From the NCBI RefSeq assembly GCF_044360475.1, contig NZ_CP043494.1, forward strand, positions 2,046,001 to 2,110,000: 64,000 bases of DNA, given 5' to 3'. The notes below the pieces were generated by a model. It worked only from the letters and a program-made list of their open reading frames with translations, did not search any database and had not been told where the DNA came from. Below are positions 25,830 to 34,607 of this stretch, piece by piece. How positions within the stretch are numbered: position 1 is the first letter of the stretch; every line of letters begins with the position of its first letter. The DNA is from Archangium minus. GTDB taxonomy: Bacteria > Myxococcota > Myxococcia > Myxococcales > Myxococcaceae. The position numbers and the translations under genes are program-made.

Positions 25830-26078
25830 TCATGGCTTCGGCCTGGGAGGGTAGCACTCCAGCGGGCATTCGTTCTGCTCGATGCGCGGTCTGATCCAGA
25901 AATCCTCGCCGCATTGTTCCCACCACTCCTCATCCTCGAGCGTGCAGTTCCGATTCGATAGGTACTCCCGCATGTCCTTGGCCAGGGCCTTGTCGATGGT
26001 TCCCCCTCGCCCCCATGCATGAGGACAACCCGTCTCCAGCACGAGCAGCGGAACCAGCATCAGCAGCCTTCTTGGCAT
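25830..26078 (-). CDS. Small lipoprotein
   Basis: The product is 82 aa. The signal peptide MPRRLLMLVPLLVLETGC places the lipobox Cys at residue 18. The short mature part (EYLSNRNCTLEDEEWWEQCG, NECPLECYPP) has four Cys and is acidic. GGAGGGG precedes ATG 26078. It is immediately upstream of the Cys-rich membrane protein, and both are Cys-rich and exported, which suggests a joint envelope role. No family recognised. Confidence 0.68.
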   Translation of the reverse strand: MPRRLLMLVPLLVLETGCPHAWGRGGTIDKALAKDMREYLSNRNCTLEDEEWWEQCGEDFWIRPRIEQNECPLECYPPRPKP

Positions 26079-26220
26079 CGTCCCCTCCCAGAGCTCAGGC
26101 TGACATCGAGACGCCCCGCGTATCAGGAGTGACGCACGCAGTGCAGGCAGGTTCCACGGCGTCTTCGCTCTCAATCCCGCTCATGCGCTCCCGCGTTCTT
26201 GCCGAACGTGCGGCGTCGCG

Positions 26221-27408
26221 TCACCGCTCCATCACCGGTGACCGCCGCACCTGTGCCTGCCGTACTTCATCCCCTTGCTCTCGACGACGGGCCTCGAGCA
26301 CCTCGGCCAATCGTTGGCGCAACCGTCCCGCCAACTCCGTCAGCGCCTCGCGAGGTAGCTTCGCTCCGAGCGCGAGCAGCTCTCCACCCTCCCGCTCGAT
26401 GACGAGCATGGGCCGGGCTCGCCGCTCGCCTTGCTGCAAGTGCGCGCGCACGTCGATGTCCCGGATGAGGTGCGCGGCGATCCGGATCGGCTCCCGAGTC
26501 CTGCCCCCGGCCCATGTCACCTCCAGTCCCTGCCGCGACACGGTGAGCCGGCAGGTGGTGCGCATCGCATTCAGGGTCTCCCGCAGCGACATGAAGCCCA
26601 TGCCCAGGATGACCGCCGCGCCCCCCAGCAGGGAGAGCACAACGCCCGGGGCGAGCGACCTGAAGGAGTTGTTCACCAGGTAGCACGGGACCAGACCCAG
26701 CCCCAGCACGCCCATTTCGGTGCCCAGCTGCCACCTATACCCGAGCCACCCGGGAGCAGACAGCGTCGCCACGAGTCGGCCGTCCTGCTCGGCGACCTGG
26801 ATGCGCACACTCGTCGGAGCCTTGGGCTTGGAGCTCGTGGGGCGCTCCTCCTTCCACGAGCGGAACCGGGAGCCCTCGCGAGCGGTCGTCTCCTCGAAGG
26901 AGCGCACGCGCCCACCGTCCACCTGCAGTCCCAGGCCCGCGTGGCGGGCCACGGCTTCGGCCAGGGCGAGTGCCTCGTCGTCGTCATGGGTGCTGGACAG
27001 AGGCAGGGCCACCCCTTCGGGCCCGTGGAGCACCACCTTGCCTGGAGGAGTTCGCTGCGACTGGCTTTCCGAGGTGAGGAGCCGCACCTGCGTGAACGCC
27101 GCGAGCGGCCGCTCGCTCCGGTAGAAGGGAATGCCGAGACCCCTGCCCCAGGTGACCCGGCCATGTTCCCCTCGCTCCAGGACGATTCGCCGGACACCCA
27201 GCAACTGCTCAAGGCCGCTGATGAGCGAGAACACCAGGACGAGCAGCGGCGAGAGGAACTCTCTGGGCCGGGCCACCAGCCACGCGCCCGACGCCGCGGC
27301 GGTGAACAGGAGAAAGCCGCCGCGGATGAGCCTCGACCGCTTGCTCTCATACTGGATGATCAGCCGGGAGCCGTCCACCCACCATTGGTCGTCGCCACAC
27401 CTCTTCAT
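26221..27408 (-). CDS. Hypothetical four-helix membrane protein
   Basis: The product is 395 aa. An N-terminal helical pair (GGFLLFTAAASGAWLVA, LSPLLVLVFSLISGLEQLL) and a second pair at ~230-280 (MGVLGLGLVPCYLVNN, VVLSLLGGAAVILGMGF) frame soluble beta-rich stretches (RRIVLERGEHGRVTWGRG, CRLTVSRQGLEVTWAGG) that look like PH-like domains. The two TM-plus-PH halves suggest internal duplication. The tail is Arg-rich. It is divergent from the alpha-2-macroglobulin gene across 78 bp. Function unknown. Confidence 0.62.
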   Translation of the reverse strand: MKRCGDDQWWVDGSRLIIQYESKRSRLIRGGFLLFTAAASGAWLVARPREFLSPLLVLVFSLISGLEQLLGVRRIVLERGEHGRVTWGRGLGIPFYRSERPLAAFTQVRLLTSESQSQRTPPGKVVLHGPEGVALPLSSTHDDDEALALAEAVARHAGLGLQVDGGRVRSFEETTAREGSRFRSWKEERPTSSKPKAPTSVRIQVAEQDGRLVATLSAPGWLGYRWQLGTEMGVLGLGLVPCYLVNNSFRSLAPGVVLSLLGGAAVILGMGFMSLRETLNAMRTTCRLTVSRQGLEVTWAGGRTREPIRIAAHLIRDIDVRAHLQQGERRARPMLVIEREGGELLALGAKLPREALTELAGRLRQRLAEVLEARRREQGDEVRQAQVRRSPVMER

Positions 27409-27486
27409 GACCCGGACACTCTACCCGAGCCGGGCCAGCATCTGGCTCGGAGCAGACTCCCTGGGTTGGGCCGGACAGACCTTTTG

Positions 27487-30400
27487 ATGCGCCCATCCGT
27501 TTACTGGCTCCTATTCGCAGTCCCAGGGACTTTCATGCTCGACCACGTCGTCCCACGCGCCCTCCTGGTGCTCGTCACCGTCGGCCTCGCCATTCCCATG
27601 ACCCTCCAGCAGCAGCAGGTATTGGCTGCCCGGGCGGACACGGCTTCACTTGGCGGGCCCGAGCGCTCTCTGACCTTCATCAGCACCGACAAGCCCCTCT
27701 ACCGGCCCGGTGAGCAGGTGATGGCCCGAGGTCTCATACTCAAGGCCCACGGCCATACCCCCCTCGCGAATCCGGTGCAGGCTACCGTGGAGATCCGGGG
27801 TCCCAAGGGGGACGTCGTCACCTCCGCGAGGGTGATGAGCGAGCATTCGGTCTGGGGCTACTCCTGGACCGTCCCGGAGGACATGGCCGGGGGCGAGTAC
27901 ACGCTCAGCGTCTCCTACCCCTGGACGGGCGAGGCCCCCGCCGAGCGCAAGTTTGACGTGCGTGCCTACCGCGCTCCCCGACTCAAGTCGCAGATCGAGT
28001 TCCTCCGCGATGGTTACGGACCGGGGGACACCGTCACCGCCACGCTCGACGTGAAGCGTGCCGAGGGCGGCGTTCCCTCGGGCGCCCGGGTGACCGCCAC
28101 CGCCCTCGTGGATGGCGTCACCGCGGCGCAGGTGATGGGCGTGGTCGACGCGCAGGGGTTGTGCACCGTCAGCTTCAAGCTGCCCACCCGGATCGAGCGG
28201 GGCGAGGGCTCTCTCGCCTTCGCCATCGAGGACGGTGGCGTGGTCGAGACGGCGGCCAAGACGATCCCCATCCTGCTGCAGACCCTCGATCTCGCCCTGT
28301 ATCCGGAGGGCGGCGACCTGGTGGCGGGACTTCCCTCGCGCGTCTATTTCCAGGCGCTGACGCCCGCGCAGAAGCCCGCGGACCTGTCCGGCGCGGTGAT
28401 CAACCTGGCCACGGGCGAGGTGGTGGCGCCGGTGCGCTCGGAGCACGAGGGCCGGGGCCGCTTCGAGCTGACCCCGAAGGCCGGCGTGAAGTACGCGCTG
28501 CGCATCGACGAGCCCTCGGGCATCCGCAAGCCCTTCCCTCTGCCCGAGGTGAAGGCCCGGGGCGCCGTCCTCCGTGCGCGCGAGGACGTCATCCCCGCCG
28601 GACAGCCCGTGGTGCTCACCGTGGGGCTGTCGGGGGTGAAGCAGGCGAAGCTGACCCTGAGCCAGCGTGAGGTGGAGCTCGACTCGTCGCGGGTGGACCC
28701 GAACGAGAAGGTCATCCTCGACCCGAAGGACGCGGACGGCGTGCTCATCGCCACCGTGTGGGACGCCGAGGGCCGTCCGCTCGCGGAGCGGTTGGTGTTC
28801 CGCCAGCCCGCGAAGGCCTTGTCCATCGAGCTGAAGGCGAACAAGCCGCGCTACGTGCCGGGCGACCAGGTGGAGCTCACCGCCCGGACGACACGCGGAG
28901 GCAAGCCGGTTTCGGCGCTGGTGATGCTCACCGTCACGGACGACGCGATGCTGGAGCTCATCGAGAAGCGTGAGCAGGCGCCCCAGTTGCCGGTGATGGT
29001 GCTGCTCGAGCCCGAGGTGAAGGAGCTGGCCGACGCCCAGGTCTACTTCGACGAGAAGAACCCCAAGGCGAAGCTGGCGGTGGACCTGCTGCTGGGCACC
29101 CAAGGCTGGCGGCGGTTCGCGCTGGCGGATGCCGAGCAGTTCGTTTCCCAGCATGGCGATCCGGCCCGGCGCGTGCTCGCCGTCCGGGTGCCGCTGGAGC
29201 CCTCGAGAGAGGAGTTCGAGGGGGGCGTCATCCCCGAGGTGCTGGTGGCCGGGGGGCCTTCTCCCATGCCTGCCCAAGTGCCCCAGGCCGCGCCGGTTCC
29301 TCAGGCCGCGCCGGTCCCCCGAGCCGCGCCGCCCGCCGCACCCCCACTCCCCTCCGCCAAGAAGCCCGTGGCGCCCAGGGGCATGGTGGAGGCGGAGCGC
29401 AGGGCCAAGAGAGAGGCCTCGCGGCAACAGGCGATCGTCGCGGACAGGGAGATGCCAGCGGACGAGCGCATGGCGGGGAAGCGCTTGCACTCCGAGCCCT
29501 CGGTCTATTTCCGCGAGTACGCCCACACGGTGCGGCCTGGGCGCAAGCCGGGGGACCGCGTGGACTTCACGGAGACGCTCTTCTGGAACGCGGGCGTGCG
29601 CACCGATGCGAAGACGGGGGAGGTTCGCGTCTCGTTTGGTCTGAACGACTCGGTCACCAGCTTCAAGGCGTTCGCGGGGGCCGTGGGGGCTGACGGTGCG
29701 CTCGGCTCGGCGGTGGCCACGATCGAGTCGGTGCAGCCCTTCTATGTCGAGCCCAAGCTGCCGCTCGAGGTGACGTCCGGGGATGTGATTCAACTGCCGC
29801 TGGCGCTGGTGAATGGCACGTCCACGACGCTCCAGGGAGCGGCGGTGAAGGTCGGCCTGCGCGGTGACGTGAAGGCGTCCTCCTTCCCGACGATGAACCT
29901 GGCCGCGAACGAGCGGGCTCGGCGCATCCTGGAGCTGAAGGTCGGTTCTCAGTCCAGACCCGTGGAGGTGTCGCTCACGGCGACCGCGGGCAACTACGTG
30001 GATACGGTGAGGCGCACGTTGAGCATCAAGCCCAATGGCTTCCCCCTCCGCGCCTCGTTCGGCGGGCTGCTGTCGTCACGGCAGCCGGTGGTGCACTCGG
30101 TGACGCTGCCCGCCAACCATGTGCGCGGCAGCGTGAAGTCCTCCATCGCGGTGTACCCCTCGCCCCTGGCCAACATGACCGAGTCGCTGGCCCGGCTCAT
30201 CCAGGAGCCCTCCGGCTGCTTCGAGCAGACGAGCTCGACCACCTATCCGATGACGATGGCGCAGCAGTACTTCCAGACGCACAGCGGGGTGAGCCCTCAG
30301 TTGGTGGCGTCGGCGCGCGAGAAGCTGGAGACGGGCTACAAGCGGCTGGTGGGCTTCGAGTGCTCGGAGAAGGGCTACGAGTGGTTCGGTGAGAATCCCG

Positions 30401-31647
30401 GCCACGAGGCCCTCACGGCGTTCGGGTTGATGCACTTCAGCGACATGAAGCAGGTGCGGGACGTGGACGCCGCCATGCTCGAGCGCACGCGGGCCTGGCT
30501 GCTCAAGCAGCGCGATGGCAAGGGAGGCTTCGCGCGGAAGCGGCGCGCGCTCCACACCTGGATCGAGGACCCCGACACCTCCAATGCCTATATCCTCTGG
30601 GCCCTGCTGGAGAGCGCGGACAAGCCGACGGAGCAGGCCCGTGAGCTGTCCAAGGAGGTGGGCGCGCTGAAGGCGGCCGCCATCAAGAGCCAGAACAGCT
30701 ACGTGCTCGCACTTGCGGCGAACGTGATGGCGCTCGCGGGGGAGGGGGCCGAGGCCCGCAAGCTCATGGAGCGGCTCGCCGCGAAGCAGGGGAAGACCGG
30801 GGTGGTGGAGGGGGGCACGCAGTCGATCGTCGGCAGCTCGGGCGAGACGCTCCAGATCGAGACCACCGCGCTGGCGGTGCTGGCCTGGCTGAGGGAGCCC
30901 TCCCACCTGGTGAACGTGGAGCGCTCGATGCGGTTCCTGGCGGACTCGTGCGAGGGAGGCCGCTACGGCTCGACCCAGAGCACGGTGCTCGTGCTGCGTG
31001 CCATCGTCGCCTACGATCAGGCGCGCTCGGCGAAGCGGGCTCCAGGCTCGGTCCGCGTCTACGTCGACGGCCAGCCCGTGGGCGGCGCCGTGAAGTTCGA
31101 TGGCAAGACGCAGGAGGCGCTCAAGCTGCCGGACGTGTCCGAGCTGCTCACCGCGGGCGAGCGGAAGATCGAGCTGCGGATGGAAGGCGGCTCGGAGCTG
31201 CCCTACTCGATCGAAGTCACCTACAACGCCCTCGTGCCGGCCAGCTCGCCAGACACCCGGGTGGACCTGGAGGTGGCGCTGGCAAAGACGGCCCTGACAG
31301 AGGGCGAGCCGACCGAGGCGCGTGTCTGGGTGACGAACCGGAGCGACCAGAAGCTGTCCACCACCGTGGCGATCTTCGGCGTGCCGGGCGGACTCGAGGT
31401 CCGGCATGACCAGCTCAAGGAGCTGGTGAAGAAGCACACGGTGGATGCCTACGAGGTGATCGGCCGCGACGTCGTCCTCTACTGGCGGGGCATGGAGCCG
31501 CGGAAGAAGCTGGAGGTGCCCCTGTCGCTGATCGCGGCGGTGCCGGGCACCTACACGGGTCCGGCGAGCCGCGCGTACCTCTACTACGCGGACGATCACA
31601 AGATCTGGCGTGATGGCCTCAAGGTGTCCATCGCTCCGAAGCAGTGA
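27487..31647 (+). CDS. Alpha-2-macroglobulin family protein with thioester motif
   Basis: The product is 1386 aa. A signal/anchor region is followed by the MG2 domain (SLTFISTDKPLYRPGEQVMA). More macroglobulin domains, a Pro/Ala linker near 595-625, the A2M segment (FWNAGVRTDAKTGEVRVSFG) and the thioester domain follow. The latter has PSGCFEQTSS with Cys911 and Gln914 forming the reactive bond. Such periplasmic or surface proteins trap attacking proteases. Many bacterial homologues pair with PbpC; none is seen here. ATG 27487 begins the hydrophobic N-terminus; the longer open frame upstream overlaps the opposite-strand gene and is rejected. Confidence 0.9.
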   Translation: MRPSVYWLLFAVPGTFMLDHVVPRALLVLVTVGLAIPMTLQQQQVLAARADTASLGGPERSLTFISTDKPLYRPGEQVMARGLILKAHGHTPLANPVQATVEIRGPKGDVVTSARVMSEHSVWGYSWTVPEDMAGGEYTLSVSYPWTGEAPAERKFDVRAYRAPRLKSQIEFLRDGYGPGDTVTATLDVKRAEGGVPSGARVTATALVDGVTAAQVMGVVDAQGLCTVSFKLPTRIERGEGSLAFAIEDGGVVETAAKTIPILLQTLDLALYPEGGDLVAGLPSRVYFQALTPAQKPADLSGAVINLATGEVVAPVRSEHEGRGRFELTPKAGVKYALRIDEPSGIRKPFPLPEVKARGAVLRAREDVIPAGQPVVLTVGLSGVKQAKLTLSQREVELDSSRVDPNEKVILDPKDADGVLIATVWDAEGRPLAERLVFRQPAKALSIELKANKPRYVPGDQVELTARTTRGGKPVSALVMLTVTDDAMLELIEKREQAPQLPVMVLLEPEVKELADAQVYFDEKNPKAKLAVDLLLGTQGWRRFALADAEQFVSQHGDPARRVLAVRVPLEPSREEFEGGVIPEVLVAGGPSPMPAQVPQAAPVPQAAPVPRAAPPAAPPLPSAKKPVAPRGMVEAERRAKREASRQQAIVADREMPADERMAGKRLHSEPSVYFREYAHTVRPGRKPGDRVDFTETLFWNAGVRTDAKTGEVRVSFGLNDSVTSFKAFAGAVGADGALGSAVATIESVQPFYVEPKLPLEVTSGDVIQLPLALVNGTSTTLQGAAVKVGLRGDVKASSFPTMNLAANERARRILELKVGSQSRPVEVSLTATAGNYVDTVRRTLSIKPNGFPLRASFGGLLSSRQPVVHSVTLPANHVRGSVKSSIAVYPSPLANMTESLARLIQEPSGCFEQTSSTTYPMTMAQQYFQTHSGVSPQLVASAREKLETGYKRLVGFECSEKGYEWFGENPGHEALTAFGLMHFSDMKQVRDVDAAMLERTRAWLLKQRDGKGGFARKRRALHTWIEDPDTSNAYILWALLESADKPTEQARELSKEVGALKAAAIKSQNSYVLALAANVMALAGEGAEARKLMERLAAKQGKTGVVEGGTQSIVGSSGETLQIETTALAVLAWLREPSHLVNVERSMRFLADSCEGGRYGSTQSTVLVLRAIVAYDQARSAKRAPGSVRVYVDGQPVGGAVKFDGKTQEALKLPDVSELLTAGERKIELRMEGGSELPYSIEVTYNALVPASSPDTRVDLEVALAKTALTEGEPTEARVWVTNRSDQKLSTTVAIFGVPGGLEVRHDQLKELVKKHTVDAYEVIGRDVVLYWRGMEPRKKLEVPLSLIAAVPGTYTGPASRAYLYYADDHKIWRDGLKVSIAPKQ

Positions 31648-31882
31648 GCCGTCGCGTCCCCATCATCGCGCTCCAGGGGGCCCGGGCCGAGAACGTCAGG
31701 ATAGAGCGTCAGGCTTTGGGAGAAATCACCCGAAAGCAGATGAAACACTTCACTCGAAAGAGGGAGCGAACGCTCACCGGCCGTGAGTCATCAATGCTGG
31801 TGTTGCAATCCACGAACAGGGATGGGAGATGCAAGGAGACGTCCACGACAATTCAAACCTTCGACGTTCAAGAGGAGCTTTC

Positions 31883-32419
31883 ATGGCACGTTTTCAAGCG
31901 ATTCCCTTCGAAGAAGCCACTGGCGCCACCGCGGAAGTCTTCACTGCGCTCAAGCAGTCCTTGGGCCGCATCCCCAATGCCTATGCGACTCTCGGCAGCC
32001 TGCAGCCCGCTGCCCTGAAGGCGATGCTCGCGGCGGACAAGGCGCTGGCCGGGGGCAGCCTCAGCAAGCCCGACCAGGAGACCGTGAAGCTGGTGGTCAG
32101 CGAGGCCGTCGGTTGCGACTACTGCGTGGCGGCCCACACGCTGGTCGGCAAGATGGCGGGGCTGAGCCCGGAAGCCATGCGCCAGGTGCGCGCCGGCCAG
32201 CCCACCGGAGACGCCAAACGCGACGCCTTGGTGCGCTTCGTCCGCTACCTCCTGGCCCACCCTGGCACGCTGCCCGATGCGGAGGTGAGCGCCATCCTCG
32301 AAGCTGGCTACACCCCCCAGCAATTGGTGGAAGTCGGGCTGGCCATCTCGGTGATTACGTTCACCAACGTCTTCAATCGAATCAACGACACCGTGCTGGA
32401 TTTCCCGAAGCCGCAGTGA
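31883..32419 (+). CDS. Carboxymuconolactone decarboxylase/AhpD-like peroxidase
   Basis: The product is 178 aa and all-helical, with the AhpD/CMD core EAVGCDYCVAAHTLVGKMAG. The CxxC and the His three residues on form the thiol peroxidase proton-relay motif. LGRIPNAYATLGSLQPAAL is the usual N-terminal part. AGAGGAG at ~31871-31877 precedes ATG 31883. These proteins reduce peroxides or act as stress-linked oxidoreductases. It lies 305 bp upstream of the SoxR-type promoter and quinone oxidoreductase, so both may serve redox stress. Confidence 0.85.
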   Translation: MARFQAIPFEEATGATAEVFTALKQSLGRIPNAYATLGSLQPAALKAMLAADKALAGGSLSKPDQETVKLVVSEAVGCDYCVAAHTLVGKMAGLSPEAMRQVRAGQPTGDAKRDALVRFVRYLLAHPGTLPDAEVSAILEAGYTPQQLVEVGLAISVITFTNVFNRINDTVLDFPKPQ

Positions 32420-32647
32420 GGTCGCCGTCGGGAAGGTGTACACGACTCCTGCTGGCGTGACCTGGGCGCTTTCCTCCATGAAAAGTGTGACAGGGAAAAG
32501 GAACCGTCAGCCCGTCGCCCGGAACCTCGCGTCGGGTTGATGAGGAAGATGTACAGCGACAGTCGTTACGACGAAACGGGCAAAAGGTGGTTCGAATCGT
32601 TCGAGAAAATCGAATGTCTGCGCCCTCGCATCGGGATGTCGATTGCC
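32420..32647. other. Intergenic region before the SoxR-type promoter
   Basis: No gene is seen between the AhpD-like stop and the promoter dyad. In particular, no MerR/SoxR regulator is encoded here, so the regulator must act from elsewhere. Confidence 0.5.
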
Positions 32648-32678
32648 TTGACCTCAAGTGCACTTGAGGTCGTAGCTA
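32648..32678 (+). promoter_or_regulatory. SoxR/MerR-type promoter with perfect 20-bp dyad
   Basis: -35 TTGACC (32648-32653) and -10 TAGCTA (32673-32678) are separated by 19 bp, the over-long spacing typical of MerR-family promoters. ACCTCAAGTG/CACTTGAGGT (32651-32670) is a perfect palindrome between them. Its core CCTCAAG-4-CTTGAGG equals the SoxR half-sites of the E. coli soxS promoter. It lies 47 bp upstream of the quinone oxidoreductase start. Confidence 0.8.
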
Positions 32679-32724
32679 TTGAGGCGACTGAAATCCCATT
32701 GCCTTTCAAGGCAAGGAGGCAGGC

Positions 32725-33696
32725 ATGCGAGTCGTCGAGGTGACGCGTTTCGGGGGGCCCGAGGTGTTGGTGACGCGCGAGGTACCGGAGCCGGTCGCGG
32801 GGCCCGGGCAAGTCGTGGTGGACGTGTCCGCCGTATCCGTCCTGTTCCTGGACACGCAGCTCCGGCGAGGGTGGGGGCGGGAATACTTTCCGGTGAATCC
32901 TCCGTACGTGCCGGGTAACGGGGTTGCCGGGCGGGTACGCTCCGTGGGTGCGGGGGTGGACCCGAGCTGGGTGGGTCGGCGTGTCGTCACCCGGACCGTG
33001 GGGAATGGCGGTTATGCCGAGCAGGCCCTGGCCCCGGTGGAGGGGTTGAGCTTGGTGCCAGAGGGGCTGGGCTTGCGCGAGGCGGCGGCGCTCCTCCATG
33101 ACGGTGCCACGGCGCTGGGGCTCGCCGAGAGGGCGCGACTCCGTCCGGGGGAGTGGGTGCTGATCACCGCGGTGGGTGGCGGTCTCGGCCTGCTGTTGGT
33201 GCAGCTGGCCCGCGCGGCCGGTGCTCGGGTCATCGGCGCGGCGCGCGGCAAGCAGAAGCTGGGTGTAGCTCGGGAGCTGGGGGCCGAGGCTGTGTTCGAC
33301 TACTCCGAGCCGGGCTGGGCCGAGCGGGTTCGTGAGGTGACGGGAGGGAAGGGGCCTGACGTGGTCTTCGACGGCGCCGGTGGGGCAGTGGGCCAGGCCG
33401 CGTTCGAGGTGACGGCGCGAGGCGGTCGTTTCTCCGCGCATGGTGCACCAGGTGGAGGGTTCACGCAGATTGATCCCCAGGAGGCGGAACGGCGTGGGGT
33501 GACCGTGCGAGGAATCGATCAGGTGCAGTTCGGGCCCGAGGAGGCGAAGCGGATGGCCGAGCTCGCGCTGGCCGAGGCCGCCGCGGGCCGGCTCAAGCCA
33601 GTCATTGGGCACACCTTCCCCCTGGAGCGGGCTGCCGAGGCCCACGCCGCGCTAGAGGCTCGAGGCGTCGTCGGAAAGACGCTGCTGGTGCTCTGA
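32725..33696 (+). CDS. NADPH:quinone oxidoreductase, zinc-independent MDR family
   Basis: The product is 323 aa. The GroES-like N-terminus has MRVVEVTRFGGPEVLVTREV and PYVPGNGVAGRVRSVG. The Rossmann domain has ITAVGGGLGLLLVQLARAAG then ARVIGAARGKQKLGVARELG. The C-terminus ends HTFPLERAAEAHAALEARG. No Cys/His zinc-binding set is present, as in quinone oxidoreductases that reduce quinones with NADPH. AAGGAGG at ~32711-32717 precedes ATG 32725. The SoxR-type promoter fits induction by redox-cycling compounds. Pieces of relatives occur at 24139-24186 and 40818-41123. Confidence 0.88.
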   Translation: MRVVEVTRFGGPEVLVTREVPEPVAGPGQVVVDVSAVSVLFLDTQLRRGWGREYFPVNPPYVPGNGVAGRVRSVGAGVDPSWVGRRVVTRTVGNGGYAEQALAPVEGLSLVPEGLGLREAAALLHDGATALGLAERARLRPGEWVLITAVGGGLGLLLVQLARAAGARVIGAARGKQKLGVARELGAEAVFDYSEPGWAERVREVTGGKGPDVVFDGAGGAVGQAAFEVTARGGRFSAHGAPGGGFTQIDPQEAERRGVTVRGIDQVQFGPEEAKRMAELALAEAAAGRLKPVIGHTFPLERAAEAHAALEARGVVGKTLLVL

Positions 33697-33723
33697 ACCG
33701 TTGTTCCATAGGTGGAACGGTTC
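33695..33723 (+). terminator. Hairpin overlapping the quinone oxidoreductase stop codon
   Basis: GAACCG-TTG-TTCCA-TAGG-TGGAA-CGGTTC forms an 11-bp stem with a 3-nt bulge and 4-nt loop, starting inside the TGA stop. Only a short T-rich stretch (TTCTT) follows, so termination strength is uncertain. The same hairpin is copied at 24155-24183. Confidence 0.6.
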
Positions 33724-33743
33724 TTCTGAGCGCCACTGTCAGG

Positions 33744-34406
33744 TCATGGGGTGTGCGGCAGCGCTTCCGCTGCCCCCGTGGCGCGGCGTTCGGTCTTCTT
33801 CTTCTGGCCCAACTTCACCGAGTGGTAGCGGAAGTCCGACCCGAGCAGGGCAATTGCGGCCGCCACCAGGAGCCAGAACGGGACGCCCACCCCCCACCTC
33901 CACCATCCGATGAGCGGCACCAGCAGAAAGGCGACCGCCAGGTTCCACCCCAGTGTGGACAGGTTCCAGAGATAGATGGAGAGCTCGCTCGCCTCGCGGT
34001 CGTACTCGGGCGTACCTGGGCCTGCGGCGGGCGGGTTGGGTGGCTTGTCATGGTTGAACAGCTGGTCCACCAGGCTTCGGTAGGGGTGTTTTTTCTTCTT
34101 GTTGCCGAGCCGCTCCGCCAGTGAGCACCCGAGCCGTACGAGGGCATGGCAGAACAGCCCCGCCACGAAGGTCGCGATGATGAGGGCAATGGCTACCATC
34201 AAGGCGAGCAACCAGTTCCTCGCCGAGTCGCTTCCCCAAGCCCTGGCGAGCTGCTGGAACTGCGTGGAGTGGGCGAGCTTGTCGAAGTGAAACCACCCGA
34301 TCGCGAATAGCACGATCGCTCCCGGCATGAAGAACGCGATGTCGAAGGCGCGGAAGAAACCACCCACGGACTTCACGCCCTCCTTGGCCATCTCTTGTCC
34401 GGGCAT
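33744..34406 (-). CDS. Multi-span membrane protein divergent from the RADAR operon, candidate accessory
   Basis: The product is 220 aa. Hydrophobic segments lie at ~22-42 (FFMPGAIVLFAIGWF), ~62-92 (LLALMVAIALIIATFVAGLF) and ~150-195 (LAVAFLLVPLIGWW, FWLLVAAAIALLGS). A cytoplasmic Lys/Pro-rich loop lies between, and the tail is basic. ATG 34406 follows GGAGGAGC. It is head-to-head with rdrA across 201 bp. RADAR loci have been reported with small membrane partners (SLATT or Csx27-like); this protein could be such a partner but no diagnostic motif is visible. It could also be unrelated. Confidence 0.6.
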   Translation of the reverse strand: MPGQEMAKEGVKSVGGFFRAFDIAFFMPGAIVLFAIGWFHFDKLAHSTQFQQLARAWGSDSARNWLLALMVAIALIIATFVAGLFCHALVRLGCSLAERLGNKKKKHPYRSLVDQLFNHDKPPNPPAAGPGTPEYDREASELSIYLWNLSTLGWNLAVAFLLVPLIGWWRWGVGVPFWLLVAAAIALLGSDFRYHSVKLGQKKKTERRATGAAEALPHTP

Positions 34407-34607
34407 GGTGCTCCTCCTTCTGCTAGGACGCGACAGATTCTCTCCTCTGGAATCATGGTTACTCGCCAGCGGGTGAGCGCAAGCGCCGGTAGGTGTACGG
34501 ACGGACGGCCTGAGGGTCGTCCCGCCTTCCAGCCAGTTCTGTTCGTGCTTCGTCAACCCCACCTCTCTCTTAACCTCCTCTTGGAGGCACGACGGGAAGG
34601 GGATGAC

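Noticed and set aside
26431..27486. Extension of the alpha-2-macroglobulin frame 352 codons upstream
   Set aside because: The extension overlaps the opposite-strand membrane protein, has no domain and lacks a signal peptide; ATG 27487 begins a normal hydrophobic leader.
32566..33645. Minus-strand frame opposite the quinone oxidoreductase as a divergent SoxR regulator
   Set aside because: The translation has no HTH or Fe-S cysteine cluster and mirrors the plus-strand gene.
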